Below the pieces are notes generated by a model. The model had not been told where the DNA came from, did no database searches, and was given only the letters and a program-made list of their open reading frames with translations. DNA of 45,598 bases from Lachnospiraceae bacterium (GTDB lineage: Bacteria; Bacillota; Clostridia; Lachnospirales; Lachnospiraceae), in NCBI GenBank assembly GCA_024403555.1, contig JAKSRP010000010.1:1-45598 (forward strand). The letters are read 5' to 3'. The position numbers and the translations under genes were made by a program. This document shows positions 34,761 to 43,857 of this stretch, piece by piece. The stretch's first letter is position 1, and the number at the start of each line of letters is the position of its first letter.

Positions 34761-34937
34761 ATTACAAGCTGCCGACTCTAACATCGAATCATTCGCTGGC
34801 TTAAGATAAAAAGACTTTAGAACAACAAAAAGGCCTGAGTGCTTTGCAATTTACAAAGCACTCAGGCTTTTTTTCGTTGTTCTTGTCTTTTTCAACTGCA
34901 AGGCGAAGATTCGATATTGGAATCTACAGCTTGTAGT
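34761..34937. terminator. ~177-nt imperfect inverted repeat with bidirectional terminator at its tip
   Basis: Paired blocks from outside in: ACAAGCTG/CAGCTTGT, ATCGAATC/GATTCGAT, TTCGC/GCGAA, AAAAAGAC/GTCTTTTT, GAACAAC/GTTGTTC, and the tip GCCTGAGTGCTTTG/CAAAGCACTCAGGC (34833-34846 with 34854-34867) with A- and T-tracts. The tip ends purB transcripts. The outer arms extend far beyond what a terminator needs and keep the same register, so the whole may be a folded RNA or a remnant of a small palindromic element. Confidence 0.8.
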
Positions 34938-34944
34938 CTACAAA

Positions 34945-36378
34945 TTATACATTAATCTCAGCTGTCATACCAAGAATGTCTTTGTTTGCTTCTAAGATTG
35001 GATTTACCACTTCAAGAATAAACTCTTCTGTCTGTTCTGGCGCACGTCCTACAAAGTTCTTAGGTTCCATAATTGCCTGTAATTCTTCCATAGTTGTGCC
35101 AAAAGCAGGGTCAGCTGCGATTCTTTCTAACAAATCATTTTCCTTGCCTTCAACCTTAACCACACGACCAGCTTCCATAGAATGAACACGGATTAATTCA
35201 TGAAGTTCCTGACGGTCTCCACCACGTTTTACCGCATCCATCATGATATTTTCTGTTGCCATGAATGGAAGTTCTTTCATTAAACGAGATGTGATTACTT
35301 TGTCATATACAACTAATCCGTCTACTACGTTTAAGTATAAGTCTAAGATACCATCAACAGCTAAGAAGCCTTCTGGTACGGAAAGACGTTTATTTGCGGA
35401 GTCATCAAGTGTTCTTTCAAACCACTGTGTGGAGGAGACAAATGCACCGTTCATAACGTTTGTCATTACAAAGTCTGCTAAGGAAGCGATACGTTCAGAT
35501 CTCATTGGGTTACGTTTGTAAGCCATAGCAGAAGATCCAATCTGAGTTTTCGCAAATGGTTCTTCGATTTCTTTTAAGTGCTGAAGAAGACGAATATCAT
35601 TTGTAAATTTGTGAGCGGACTGAGCGATTCCGGAAAGAACAGAAAGGATTCTGTAGTCTACTTTACGGGAATATGTCTGGCCGGATACCGGCTGACATTT
35701 ATCAAAGCCCATCTTTTCTGCGATCATACCATCAATCTTCTTGATTGTTTCATGGTCACCGTCAAATAATTCTAAGAAGGAAGCCTGTGTACCTGTTGTA
35801 CCCTTACATCCTAATAACATCATATTATCAATTACATGATCTAAGTCTTCTAAATCGTATAATAAATCCATGATCCAGAGAGTTGCACGTTTTCCAACAG
35901 TTGTAGGCTGTGCTGGCTGGAAATGTGTAAATGCTAATGTAGGAAGATCTTTATATTCCATAGCAAATTTGGATAATTCAGCGATTACATTGATTAACTT
36001 GGATTTTACGAGCTTTAATGCTTCTGTCATGATGATGATATCTGTGTTATCACCAACGTAGCAGGAAGTAGCTCCTAAGTGAATGATACCTTTTGCAGAT
36101 GGGCACTGTACACCATATGCATATACGTGAGACATAACGTCATGACGAACTACTCTTTCACGTTCTCTTGCAACATCGTAGTTGATGTCTTCAGCATGTG
36201 CCTTTAATTCATCAATCTGTTCCTGTGTGATATTTAAGCCTAATTCATGTTCAACTTCTGCTAATGCAATCCATAACTTTCTCCATGTTTTGAATTTCTT
36301 ATCCTGGGAAAAGATTGCCTGCATTTCTTTACTTGCATAACGTTCGCCTAATGGGCTTGAATAACGGTCTGTACTCAT
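34945..36378 (-). CDS. purB: Adenylosuccinate lyase
   Basis: A 477-residue member of the fumarase/aspartase superfamily. It carries the superfamily signature SSAMAYKRNPMRSERIASL, the TSCYVGDN block and the early RYASKEMQAIF. It acts twice in purine synthesis: releasing fumarate from SAICAR and from adenylosuccinate. It lies 38 bases after purF and shares its transcript; the large hairpin follows the stop. The MAYKRNP form of the signature differs from the MPHKRNP of Bacillus but occurs in a known subgroup. Confidence 0.96.
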   Translation of the reverse strand: MSTDRYSSPLGERYASKEMQAIFSQDKKFKTWRKLWIALAEVEHELGLNITQEQIDELKAHAEDINYDVARERERVVRHDVMSHVYAYGVQCPSAKGIIHLGATSCYVGDNTDIIIMTEALKLVKSKLINVIAELSKFAMEYKDLPTLAFTHFQPAQPTTVGKRATLWIMDLLYDLEDLDHVIDNMMLLGCKGTTGTQASFLELFDGDHETIKKIDGMIAEKMGFDKCQPVSGQTYSRKVDYRILSVLSGIAQSAHKFTNDIRLLQHLKEIEEPFAKTQIGSSAMAYKRNPMRSERIASLADFVMTNVMNGAFVSSTQWFERTLDDSANKRLSVPEGFLAVDGILDLYLNVVDGLVVYDKVITSRLMKELPFMATENIMMDAVKRGGDRQELHELIRVHSMEAGRVVKVEGKENDLLERIAADPAFGTTMEELQAIMEPKNFVGRAPEQTEEFILEVVNPILEANKDILGMTAEINV

Positions 36379-36416
36379 TTAAAAATACTCCTTCTATTTT
36401 TCTATAATATTTTTGG

Positions 36417-37847
36417 TTACCTGTCATAGTTACCACGAATATCCTCGGTCGGTGGAGCAAGTGGATAACTGCCGCTAAAGCATCCTTTGCAAATGCTCTT
36501 GCCTGGGACCATCTGCTCTAACCTTGAAAGATCGAGATATCCAAGGGAATCTGCACCGATTACCTGTCTGATTTCTTCGATCGTGCGGTTATACGCAATG
36601 AGCTGTTCTCTAGCAGGTACATCCGTTCCAAAATAGCATGGCCATAAAAATGGCGGTGAACTGATTCTTACATGTACCTCTGTCGCTCCCGCATCACGAA
36701 GCATTCTTACAATTCGGTCACTCGTTGTTCCACGTACAATCGAATCATCGATCATAATGACTCTTTTTCCTGCCACTGCACCACGAAGTGCGTTTAATTT
36801 GATGGATACCGAAGACTCACGATTCTTCTGTTTCGGCTTGATAAATGTTCTTCCCACATAGGTATTCTTTACAAATGCGGTTCCATACGGAATACCAGAT
36901 TCCATCGCATACCCCATAGCTGCCGCATTTCCTGATTCCGGCACGCCAACGACTACATCCGCATCCACCGGGCAATCCTTGGCAAGAAATCTTCCTGCTG
37001 CAATTCTTGCATTGTAGACACTAACTTCATCGATGTAGCTGTCTGGTCTTGCAAAGTAAATCCATTCGAAGATACATCTTCCACGCTTCTCTTCCGGAAT
37101 GCAAAGACTCTTGTCGGACATAATTCCGTTCGGAGTAATCGTCACCATCTCCCCAGGTTCTACATCACGGATAAACTCTGCACCAATCGTATCAAGGGCA
37201 CAGGTTTCCGATGCTAAGATGTAGGCATTGTCCCTTTTCCCAATACATAGTGGACGAAATCCCTGAGGATCACGAAGACCGATCAGCTTTCTAGGAGACA
37301 TCACGATAATGGAAAATGCTCCCTTAAGCTTTTTCGCTGCATTCATAACTGCCTCTTCAACAGAAGCTGTCTTTACTCGCTGTCTTGCGATGTGATAAGC
37401 CATCACTTCTGTATCAATGGTCGTCTGGAAAATAGCACCATCATATTCTAATTCACGTCTAAGTTCGTGGGCATTGATCAGGTTCCCATTGTGAACCAAA
37501 CCGAGCGTTCCCTTTATATAGTTTAATACAAGTGGCTGTGCATTTGCAATAGTACTTTCACCCGCAGTTGAGTATCGTACGTGTCCAACCCCGATATCAC
37601 CATGCATTTTTTCAAAATCTTCTGGTTCAAATACTTCGTTACAAAGCCCCATGCCTTTTTTCTGCTGCATATTTCCTAATGGTCCTTTGGTGTCAGACAC
37701 CGCAATCCCACAGCTTTCCTGCCCGCGATGCTGTAAGGCAAAAAGTCCATAATAAATAGAAGAAGCGACATCATTACCATCAAAATCGTAGATGCCAAAG
37801 ACGCCGCATTCTTCTTTTAGTTTGAAATCTGTATCATAATGATTCAT
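36417..37847 (-). CDS. purF: Amidophosphoribosyltransferase
   Basis: A 476-residue protein with a short propeptide before the nucleophile Cys in ECGVFGIYD, as in the Bacillus-type enzyme. The Ntn glutaminase domain (GHVRYSTAGES, LVHNGNLINA) is followed by the phosphoribosyltransferase domain with VIMIDDSIVRGTTS. The late cysteines (CYFGTD, CKGCFSG) would bind the [4Fe-4S] cluster of this class. First committed step of purine synthesis, transferring glutamine nitrogen to PRPP. GGAG precedes the ATG. Its 164-base upstream gap shows no clear PurR box or riboswitch. Confidence 0.97.
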   Translation of the reverse strand: MNHYDTDFKLKEECGVFGIYDFDGNDVASSIYYGLFALQHRGQESCGIAVSDTKGPLGNMQQKKGMGLCNEVFEPEDFEKMHGDIGVGHVRYSTAGESTIANAQPLVLNYIKGTLGLVHNGNLINAHELRRELEYDGAIFQTTIDTEVMAYHIARQRVKTASVEEAVMNAAKKLKGAFSIIVMSPRKLIGLRDPQGFRPLCIGKRDNAYILASETCALDTIGAEFIRDVEPGEMVTITPNGIMSDKSLCIPEEKRGRCIFEWIYFARPDSYIDEVSVYNARIAAGRFLAKDCPVDADVVVGVPESGNAAAMGYAMESGIPYGTAFVKNTYVGRTFIKPKQKNRESSVSIKLNALRGAVAGKRVIMIDDSIVRGTTSDRIVRMLRDAGATEVHVRISSPPFLWPCYFGTDVPAREQLIAYNRTIEEIRQVIGADSLGYLDLSRLEQMVPGKSICKGCFSGSYPLAPPTEDIRGNYDR

Positions 37848-38011
37848 TGTTTTTTCTCCAATCTCATGCTGATTTTGAATTCTTGCGAAAGTAACCCTTC
37901 AAATTCACCCAAAGAGTAGCACGCATTTTTACGAAAAACAACAAATTCGAGCCATTTATACAGAGTTTCGAAATATATTAAGTTTTCAATTAGTGAAGTT
38001 TATTATATTAG

Positions 38012-40183
38012 TCAGTTTATAATCTTATGAAACGTAATTTCCACCAAAAACTGATCGCCTGTCGTGTGAACTTCTAAATGCCCTCCACTTAAAGTTGTAA
38101 AGCTGTCTGCGATGGAAAGTCCAAGGCCACTGCCTTCTGTACTTCTTGCTTCATCACCACGACGGAATCGTTCGGTGATTTCTGCTTCATCAAAATCCAT
38201 CTGATAGGAAGCCGTATTGATGACTTCTAGTTTGATCTGATGATCCCCCACATCTTTTAAAGTCACATAAATTCTGCTGCCTTTTAACGAATATTTTAAC
38301 GCATTGTCCATCACATTCTGGATGACACGATACATACGATCCGCATCCGCCTTGATGGTAGCATTTTCTGACTCATACTTTTCGACAATTGCAAAACCAG
38401 ATTCTTCAATCGCATCTCCCATCTCTGCCAAAGTCTGCTGTGTAAGTCGACGAAGGTCGATTTCTCGTAAGTTGACGTCGACATTTCCCGAAGTAGTCTT
38501 TGCCAGGTCGAATAAATCGGTAACGATATTACGAAGTCGATCAGATTTCTTTTCTAAGATTGACACATAATCTCTGGATTCTTCAGAAAGTGTCTCATCT
38601 TTGGATAATAAATCTATGTAGCCAATGATCGATGTGAGCGGAGTTTTCAGGTCGTGGGAAACATTTGTAATCAGATCAACCTTCATACGTTCGCTCTTCA
38701 GCTGCTCTTTCATACTATTTTCAAGGCCCTGACCGATGCCCTCTAAGTTCTTGGTCGCCGCATAGTAGAGAGATTCTTCGCCAATATCAGTCTTTGCATT
38801 CAAATCTCCACCCGCGATTTCATCAATCTGAAGAAGAACCTTCTCAAAATCAAGCATATCCTGGATGGACATGCGATAATCCTTAAAAAGTCTTACGAAA
38901 ATCCAGATCATCGGTGTTTCAAATAGTACTCCAAAGAAGAAAAATATTCCATCATAATCAGTCAGAGAGAGGAATAAGATTGCCATCACTACAATCATCA
39001 CCGCATAGACGATGAGTGTTCGTTTCTTTCTCTTTAATTCTTTTTCACGAATTCTTAAGGTAGACGCTTCTTTGCTTCGAAGCTCATTCCACTGTTTGGT
39101 CTGATTTCCAATAGCAGAAAATGTTTTTGCCACGACTTTGTATACAATACTGCTTCTGAAATAATAATGATCTTTTAATTTACGGATTGCTGATATAATG
39201 AAATACAATCCTAAAAATTCGGCAGCTAACATGCCAATGTAACTTAACTGGACAAAATTATGGGTAAGTCCTTCTCCCCATGCTGCAAATCCCAATGCAA
39301 CACAGCCTAAACTTGTAAAGAAAAATCCCAGGAATAAAATCCAATGAATTTCAAGATAAATTCTGTCTACCCAGGCACCAACTTTTGTGCGGTCCTTTGG
39401 AGATGCACAAATTAAGATGAGTACACAGGCTGCAAGGATGATGCCAAAATAAGTTTCATATAATAAGATGTCGTGTTTAAGAAGATTTGTCCAGGTTTCC
39501 CAGTCATTTTGCACGGTTAATACTAACTCTGGATCAAGAATGATCTTAAGCTCAATCTTTTCAACGTCGCTCTTACTATTAATTCCTTTTGAATATGGGC
39601 CATCGGAGAAAGTTTTTGTCATCTCCTCATCATAAAACGTCGTCGTCTCCATAAAATAGTATTTACGTGGATTCCAGTGTCCATCTTCATCTTCTTCCTC
39701 TTCCACGTCCTGTTCCTGTAGAACTCTCGCATAATAGGTGTTCGGAAAGGTATTGAGCGCTTCTTCCACTTCTTTATACTGCCCTTTTTGATATGCAATT
39801 TCTTTTGTTTTCTTCTTGGACGCCTTTGTGTAATAGATTTTCCCGGTAACGGTCGCACGTTTTGCAATTTCTGCTCTTTCTTCACTCCATGCATGGTTTT
39901 CATCTTTGTTAAGCACTTTTTCACTTAAAAGGATGTCATCCATGTAATATTCCATCATCTCATCGCAAAGACTTCTGAATGCATAGCTATCACGAAATTC
40001 TGTTTTCTTAAACATTTCATCGATATTATAATTAACCATACCCTGGTTCTGCTGATAGAAGTTTTCTTCTGTCTGCGCAATATGAAGTCCTTCTCTGACA
40101 CCTAAGAGGGTTGTCGCCATAATCGCTGCTACTGCAGCCCATAATATAATTTGTCTAACGATACTTTTCCATTTTGTAGCCAA
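38012..40183 (-). CDS. Membrane sensor histidine kinase
   Basis: A 723-residue protein. One N-terminal membrane helix (~10-28), an acidic extracytoplasmic domain (~30-235), then several membrane helices (~238-440) and the kinase core. HisKA has the phosphoacceptor in NVSHDLKTPLTSIIGYID, and HATPase_c has NVMDNALKYS and GSGLGLSIAD. It overlaps the response-regulator gene by 29 bases, so it is the cognate partner. The stimulus is unknown; the large outer domain suggests an envelope signal. The downstream side has no evident terminator. Confidence 0.92.
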   Translation of the reverse strand: MATKWKSIVRQIILWAAVAAIMATTLLGVREGLHIAQTEENFYQQNQGMVNYNIDEMFKKTEFRDSYAFRSLCDEMMEYYMDDILLSEKVLNKDENHAWSEERAEIAKRATVTGKIYYTKASKKKTKEIAYQKGQYKEVEEALNTFPNTYYARVLQEQDVEEEEDEDGHWNPRKYYFMETTTFYDEEMTKTFSDGPYSKGINSKSDVEKIELKIILDPELVLTVQNDWETWTNLLKHDILLYETYFGIILAACVLILICASPKDRTKVGAWVDRIYLEIHWILFLGFFFTSLGCVALGFAAWGEGLTHNFVQLSYIGMLAAEFLGLYFIISAIRKLKDHYYFRSSIVYKVVAKTFSAIGNQTKQWNELRSKEASTLRIREKELKRKKRTLIVYAVMIVVMAILFLSLTDYDGIFFFFGVLFETPMIWIFVRLFKDYRMSIQDMLDFEKVLLQIDEIAGGDLNAKTDIGEESLYYAATKNLEGIGQGLENSMKEQLKSERMKVDLITNVSHDLKTPLTSIIGYIDLLSKDETLSEESRDYVSILEKKSDRLRNIVTDLFDLAKTTSGNVDVNLREIDLRRLTQQTLAEMGDAIEESGFAIVEKYESENATIKADADRMYRVIQNVMDNALKYSLKGSRIYVTLKDVGDHQIKLEVINTASYQMDFDEAEITERFRRGDEARSTEGSGLGLSIADSFTTLSGGHLEVHTTGDQFLVEITFHKIIN

Positions 40184-40874
40184 TTCCCCACACCACCTTT
40201 AAATATTTCGGAACCTTTGGGTTGATTTCGATTTTTTCTCGGATACGACGAACATGAACCATCACTGTGTTTTCAGGAGCGTAAGCCTGTTCCTGCCAGA
40301 CTCTCTCATAGATTTCTTCTGCGGAAAATACTCTTCCCGGATGCTTCATAAGAAGTTCCAAAATCTTATATTCCGTTGGAGTAAGTTTTACCGCTTCCCC
40401 ATCCACGTAAATCTGTTTTTCGTCAAGATTTAACTCAAGGCCACCATTTTTGATCGTATTCTTAGGATCCTGTGCAGATGCATTTGCCGGATTCGCCTGA
40501 TTCGACCAGAGAAGATAGCGTCTTAAGGATGATTTTACTCTTGCCACGAGCTCTGCCGGACGATATGGTTTTTCGATGTAATCATCGGCTCCCATGGAAA
40601 GTCCTAACACCTTGTCGGACTCCTCTGTCTTCGCGGATAAAAGTAAGACCGGAATGTTCTTTTTCTCACGGATTTTCATCAAAGTAGCCAGGCCATTCAG
40701 CTTCGGCATCATGATGTCTAAAATAATGAGATGAACATCCTCATCCATCATGCATTCAAGTGACTCTAAGCCATCATACGCAGTCAGAACCTGATATCCT
40801 TCCATTTCTAATAATTTTTTGATCGCGCCGACGATTTCCCTGTCATCATCAACTACTAAAATTGTCTGATTCAT
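40155..40874 (-). CDS. OmpR/PhoB-family response regulator
   Basis: The start MNQTILVVDDDREI at 40874 has AAGGAGG 8-9 bases upstream; the longer frame has none. The ~239-residue protein has an acidic pocket in VVDDDREI, phosphoacceptor Asp in LIILDIMMPKLNG, the Lys of EKPYRPAEL and a winged-helix DNA-binding domain (LTPTEYKILELLMKHPG ... TVMVHVRRIREKIE). It is first gene of the two-component operon. A perfect 13-bp palindrome at the promoter could be its own binding site. Confidence 0.95.
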   Translation of the reverse strand: MNQTILVVDDDREIVGAIKKLLEMEGYQVLTAYDGLESLECMMDEDVHLIILDIMMPKLNGLATLMKIREKKNIPVLLLSAKTEESDKVLGLSMGADDYIEKPYRPAELVARVKSSLRRYLLWSNQANPANASAQDPKNTIKNGGLELNLDEKQIYVDGEAVKLTPTEYKILELLMKHPGRVFSAEEIYERVWQEQAYAPENTVMVHVRRIREKIEINPKVPKYLKVVWGIGYKMEKYR

Positions 40875-40907
40875 ATTCGTGCCTCCTTGTTCCGATGGTT
40901 TAAGTCT

Positions 40908-40936
40908 ATTATAAACTTCTTTCAAACGGTTTGATA
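40908..40936 (-). promoter_or_regulatory. Two-component operon promoter overlapping a 13-bp palindrome
   Basis: TATAAT at 40913-40908 (minus) with TATCAA 17 bases upstream. The -35 box overlaps the perfect palindrome TCAAACGGTTTGA (40922-40934), a candidate operator. Confidence 0.5.
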
Positions 40937-40967
40937 GAAAACTTACAGAATTCTTAAGAATAGAATA

Positions 40968-40990
40968 AGGCCGTCGCATCGCGACGGCCT
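40968..40990 (-). terminator. Terminator of the suf-aldolase operon
   Basis: AGGCCGTCGC-ATC-GCGACGGCCT, a perfect 10-bp GC-rich stem, 27 bases after the aldolase stop. The T-tract is modest. Confidence 0.75.
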
Positions 40991-41016
40991 AAAACTCCTA
41001 ATACTATCATATAAAA

Positions 41017-42042
41017 TTATAAAATCTTAATCAATTTCTCTACATCTTCCATCTTTGTTGCCCAGCTTGTACAGATGCGAATGGCTGTGTGGGTATCATC
41101 GTATTTTTCCCAGAATGCCACATTCACCTTCTTTTCAAGCTCTGCTAATTTTTCATTATCCATGACAACAAAAGTCTGGTTCGTTGGAGAATCAATCAAA
41201 AACTGATAATTCTTTTCTTTTAATACATTCTTGATCTTCTTTGCAGTATCAAGCGCATTCTTACTGATTTTCAGATAAAGATCATCAGTAAATAATTCAT
41301 CAAACTGAACGCCTAACATAAAACCTTTCGCAAGAAGACCACCATGCTGTTTCATCTGTGTAACAAAATATTTTGGCGCATTGTGATGGGTAAATACGAC
41401 TGCTTCCCCAAACATCGCTCCAACTTTTGTTCCACCAATATAGAACACGTCAGTCAGTGCTGCCACATCTTTTAATGTAACATCACTTTCTTCGCAGGCA
41501 ACGCCGTACCCAAGTCTGGCACCATCAAGATATAATGGAAGCTTGAACTCGTCGCACACCTTTCGAAGCGCTACAAGCTCATCTTTCGAATAAAGCGTTC
41601 CAAATTCCGTTGGATGAGAGATATATACCATGCCAGGAAATACCATATGTTCATGATTTCCATCTGCATAAAATGTTTCTACCCAGTCAGCAAGCTCGCC
41701 GGCATCAATCTTGCCATCATGATGTGGAAGTGTTAATACTTTGTGACCGGAAAACTCGATTGCACCAGCTTCATGAGAAGCTACATGACCAGTTTCAGCT
41801 GCGAGAACTCCTTCATAGGGAGCAGTCATTGTATCAATGACAATCTGATTCGTCTGAGTACCACCTACTAAAAAGTAGATATCTGCATCCGGACAGTCAC
41901 ATGCCGTACGAATTTTTTCTTTTGCACTGTCACAAATCGTATCTGTGCCATAACCGGACTGTTTATCATACTGAATGTCAAATAATCTGTTTAAAATATT
42001 GCTGTGAGCAACTTCACTGTAGTCATTTACAAAAGATAACAT
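41017..42042 (-). CDS. Threonine aldolase / beta-eliminating lyase family PLP enzyme
   Basis: A 341-residue fold-type I PLP enzyme. LVGGTQTNQIV binds the cofactor phosphate, LDGARLGYG carries the Asp that contacts the pyridine, and the Schiff-base Lys lies in FYIGGTKVGAMFGE. Low-specificity threonine aldolases cleave threonine or allo-threonine to glycine and acetaldehyde in the cytoplasm. It starts 8 bases after sufB and is probably co-transcribed with the Fe-S genes. Specificity is not readable. Confidence 0.9.
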   Translation of the reverse strand: MLSFVNDYSEVAHSNILNRLFDIQYDKQSGYGTDTICDSAKEKIRTACDCPDADIYFLVGGTQTNQIVIDTMTAPYEGVLAAETGHVASHEAGAIEFSGHKVLTLPHHDGKIDAGELADWVETFYADGNHEHMVFPGMVYISHPTEFGTLYSKDELVALRKVCDEFKLPLYLDGARLGYGVACEESDVTLKDVAALTDVFYIGGTKVGAMFGEAVVFTHHNAPKYFVTQMKQHGGLLAKGFMLGVQFDELFTDDLYLKISKNALDTAKKIKNVLKEKNYQFLIDSPTNQTFVVMDNEKLAELEKKVNVAFWEKYDDTHTAIRICTSWATKMEDVEKLIKIL

Positions 42043-42050
42043 ACAATCTC

Positions 42051-42977
42051 CTAACGTAAGAATCCGTTGATGATCTGTTCTTCAGCCTGTTCTTCTGTAA
42101 GACCTAAAGTCATTAATTTGATAATCTGATCACCGGCAATTTTACCGATAGCAGCTTCATGAATTAATGCCGCATCAAGATTCTTAGCATCTAATTTAGG
42201 TACAGCAACAACGTGAGCATTCCCCATGATGATTGCATCACATTCTGCATGACCGGAACATACATTATCACCAATGATCGCTGCTTCAAAGATCTGTTCA
42301 GAACTATCTTTTGCTACAGAACGGGAAATAACATCAGTAGAAGAATTTTCCCCATTTAAGTATACATCATAGATACTCTTTGCATACTGATCACCATGTG
42401 TCATAAGACGTTCACGAACGATCATGGTTGCACCTGCTGCAAGTTCTGCCTTAGTTGTACGAACGGTGGAGTCTACACCCTTGATCTGAACCATCTCCAT
42501 CTCAACGTAAGAACCTTCTTCCTGATATACTTCTGTTTCAGGATTTAAGATACGCTTACCTGTTCCACCTTCACCTTCGCCGTAATGCTTTTCTACATAT
42601 TTTACTTTAGAATTCTTACCAACGAAGAAACGATGGATACCATCGTGCTGGGAATCCTGATTACCACAGTTGTGAATACCACATCCTGCTACAATTACTA
42701 CGTCACAGTCTTCCCCAATGTAAAAGTCATTGTATACTTTTTCACTGTGACCGGAATTACTAATTACTACTGGAATATGAACACTCTGGTTCACTGTTCC
42801 ATCTTTGATTTTGATATCAATACCGCTTACATCTTCTTTTGTTGTAATATCGATGCTCGCATTGGTATTACGTCCGATACTTTTACCATTTACACGAAAG
42901 TTATAAGCACCTGTTGGAATTTTATGAAGGTCCGCAACTTCCGCCAGAATTCTCTTCTGAATTACATCCATTTCCAT
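42051..42977 (-). CDS. sufB: SufB/SufD-type Fe-S scaffold protein (short anaerobe form)
   Basis: A 308-residue protein with the SufBD beta-helix core: regular repeats through VVIVAGCGIHNCGNQDS, VRTTKAELAAGATMIVRERL and DVISRSVAKDSSEQIFEA, and the C-terminal ALIHEAAIGKIAGDQIIKLM block. Much shorter than E. coli SufB, as usual in Clostridia and archaea with a minimal SufCB system. It assembles Fe-S clusters with the SufC ATPase encoded 15 bases upstream. GGAGG precedes the ATG. Since sufC has an in-frame stop, downstream translation may be affected, though this gene has its own binding site. Confidence 0.9.
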   Translation of the reverse strand: MEMDVIQKRILAEVADLHKIPTGAYNFRVNGKSIGRNTNASIDITTKEDVSGIDIKIKDGTVNQSVHIPVVISNSGHSEKVYNDFYIGEDCDVVIVAGCGIHNCGNQDSQHDGIHRFFVGKNSKVKYVEKHYGEGEGGTGKRILNPETEVYQEEGSYVEMEMVQIKGVDSTVRTTKAELAAGATMIVRERLMTHGDQYAKSIYDVYLNGENSSTDVISRSVAKDSSEQIFEAAIIGDNVCSGHAECDAIIMGNAHVVAVPKLDAKNLDAALIHEAAIGKIAGDQIIKLMTLGLTEEQAEEQIINGFLR

Positions 42978-42992
42978 TTTATTGTGGTCCTC

Positions 42993-43721
42993 CTATAATA
43001 ATTTGCTGCAGCCTTCCTTGATTGCTGCAGATGTGCCAAGAATTTCAGGAAGAATTTCTTCTTTTGATCCCTGTTTCTTTACTTTTCCATTTTCAATTAC
43101 AACGATTTCGTCTGCAATATTTAAGATACGTTCCTGATGGGAAATAACTAAAATTGTGCCATCAATCGTCTTTCTCATGTTTTCAAATACAGAAATTAAG
43201 TTGTTAAAACTCCATAAGTCGATACCAGCTTCTGGTTCATCAAAAATTGCAAGCTTTGTACCACGAGCAAGAACTGTTGCAATTTCAATTCTCTTTAACT
43301 CACCACCGGAAAGGGAAGCATTTACCTCACGGTTGATGTAGTCCTTTGAACATAAGCCTACTTTAGATAAATATTAGCAAGCTTCATTCACGGAGATTTC
43401 ATTGCCTGCTGCCAGACGAACTAAGTCAATTACAAGGATTCCTTTAAAATGAACTGGCTGCTGAAGTGCAAAGCTGATTCCTAAATTTGCACGTTCTGTA
43501 ATATTCTTTTCTGTGATATCTTCACCATCATAAATTAACTGACCTTCTGTGATTGGGTAAATTCCCATGATTGCTTTTGCAAGGGAAGACTTACCACCAC
43601 CGTTTGGTCCTGTGATTACAACAAACTTACCATCACCAATGGTAAGATTCATATGATCGATAATATTCTTTTTACGATCTTCTTCTTCAACCTGATAGGT
43701 TACATTTTTTATCTCAAGCAT
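42993..43721 (-). pseudogene. sufC: SufC ATPase interrupted by an in-frame TAA
   Basis: Reading from the ATG at 43721, the frame gives Walker A GPNGGGKSS, then stops at TAA (43374-43376) as codon 116. The same frame continues without shift through YLSKVGL, the ABC signature LSGGELKR, Walker B LAIFDEP and the VISHQ H-loop to the stop at 42993. Apart from this codon the ~242-residue protein is complete; AAA, CAA or GAA would each become TAA by one substitution. SUF is normally essential, so the choices are a sequencing error, a recent mutation in the strain, or readthrough. Split into two functional proteins is unlikely. Confidence 0.85.
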
Positions 43722-43772
43722 ATGTTTCTCCTGTCAAATTCATTTATCTTAAAATTAAAGATATACTACAAT

Positions 43773-43801
43773 ATAATAACGCATTTCATCCGCTTATGCA
43801 A
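43773..43801 (-). promoter_or_regulatory. Promoter of the sufC-sufB-aldolase operon
   Basis: TTGCAT (43801-43796), 17-base spacer, TATTAT (43778-43773) on the minus strand, ~52 bases before sufC. No convincing IscR-type box is seen. Confidence 0.65.
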
Positions 43802-43820
43802 ATGTTTATGCAAAGGAAAA

Positions 43821-43846
43821 AGGAGTCATCACAAATGATAACTCCT
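43821..43846 (-). terminator. Terminator after the PAP2 gene
   Basis: AGGAGTcATCA-CAAA-TGATaACTCCT, followed in the minus direction by TTTTTCCTTT, 12 bases after the PAP2 stop. Confidence 0.75.
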
Positions 43847-43857
43847 TGCTACTTTCA

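Noticed and set aside
37848-38011. PurR box or purine riboswitch upstream of purF
   Set aside because: No recognisable PurBox pair or purine-aptamer core; only scattered AT-rich -10-like sequences.
42993-43721. Two separate small genes in place of one sufC
   Set aside because: The segment between them continues the same frame with the ABC signature and Walker B, so it is one gene with a stop codon.
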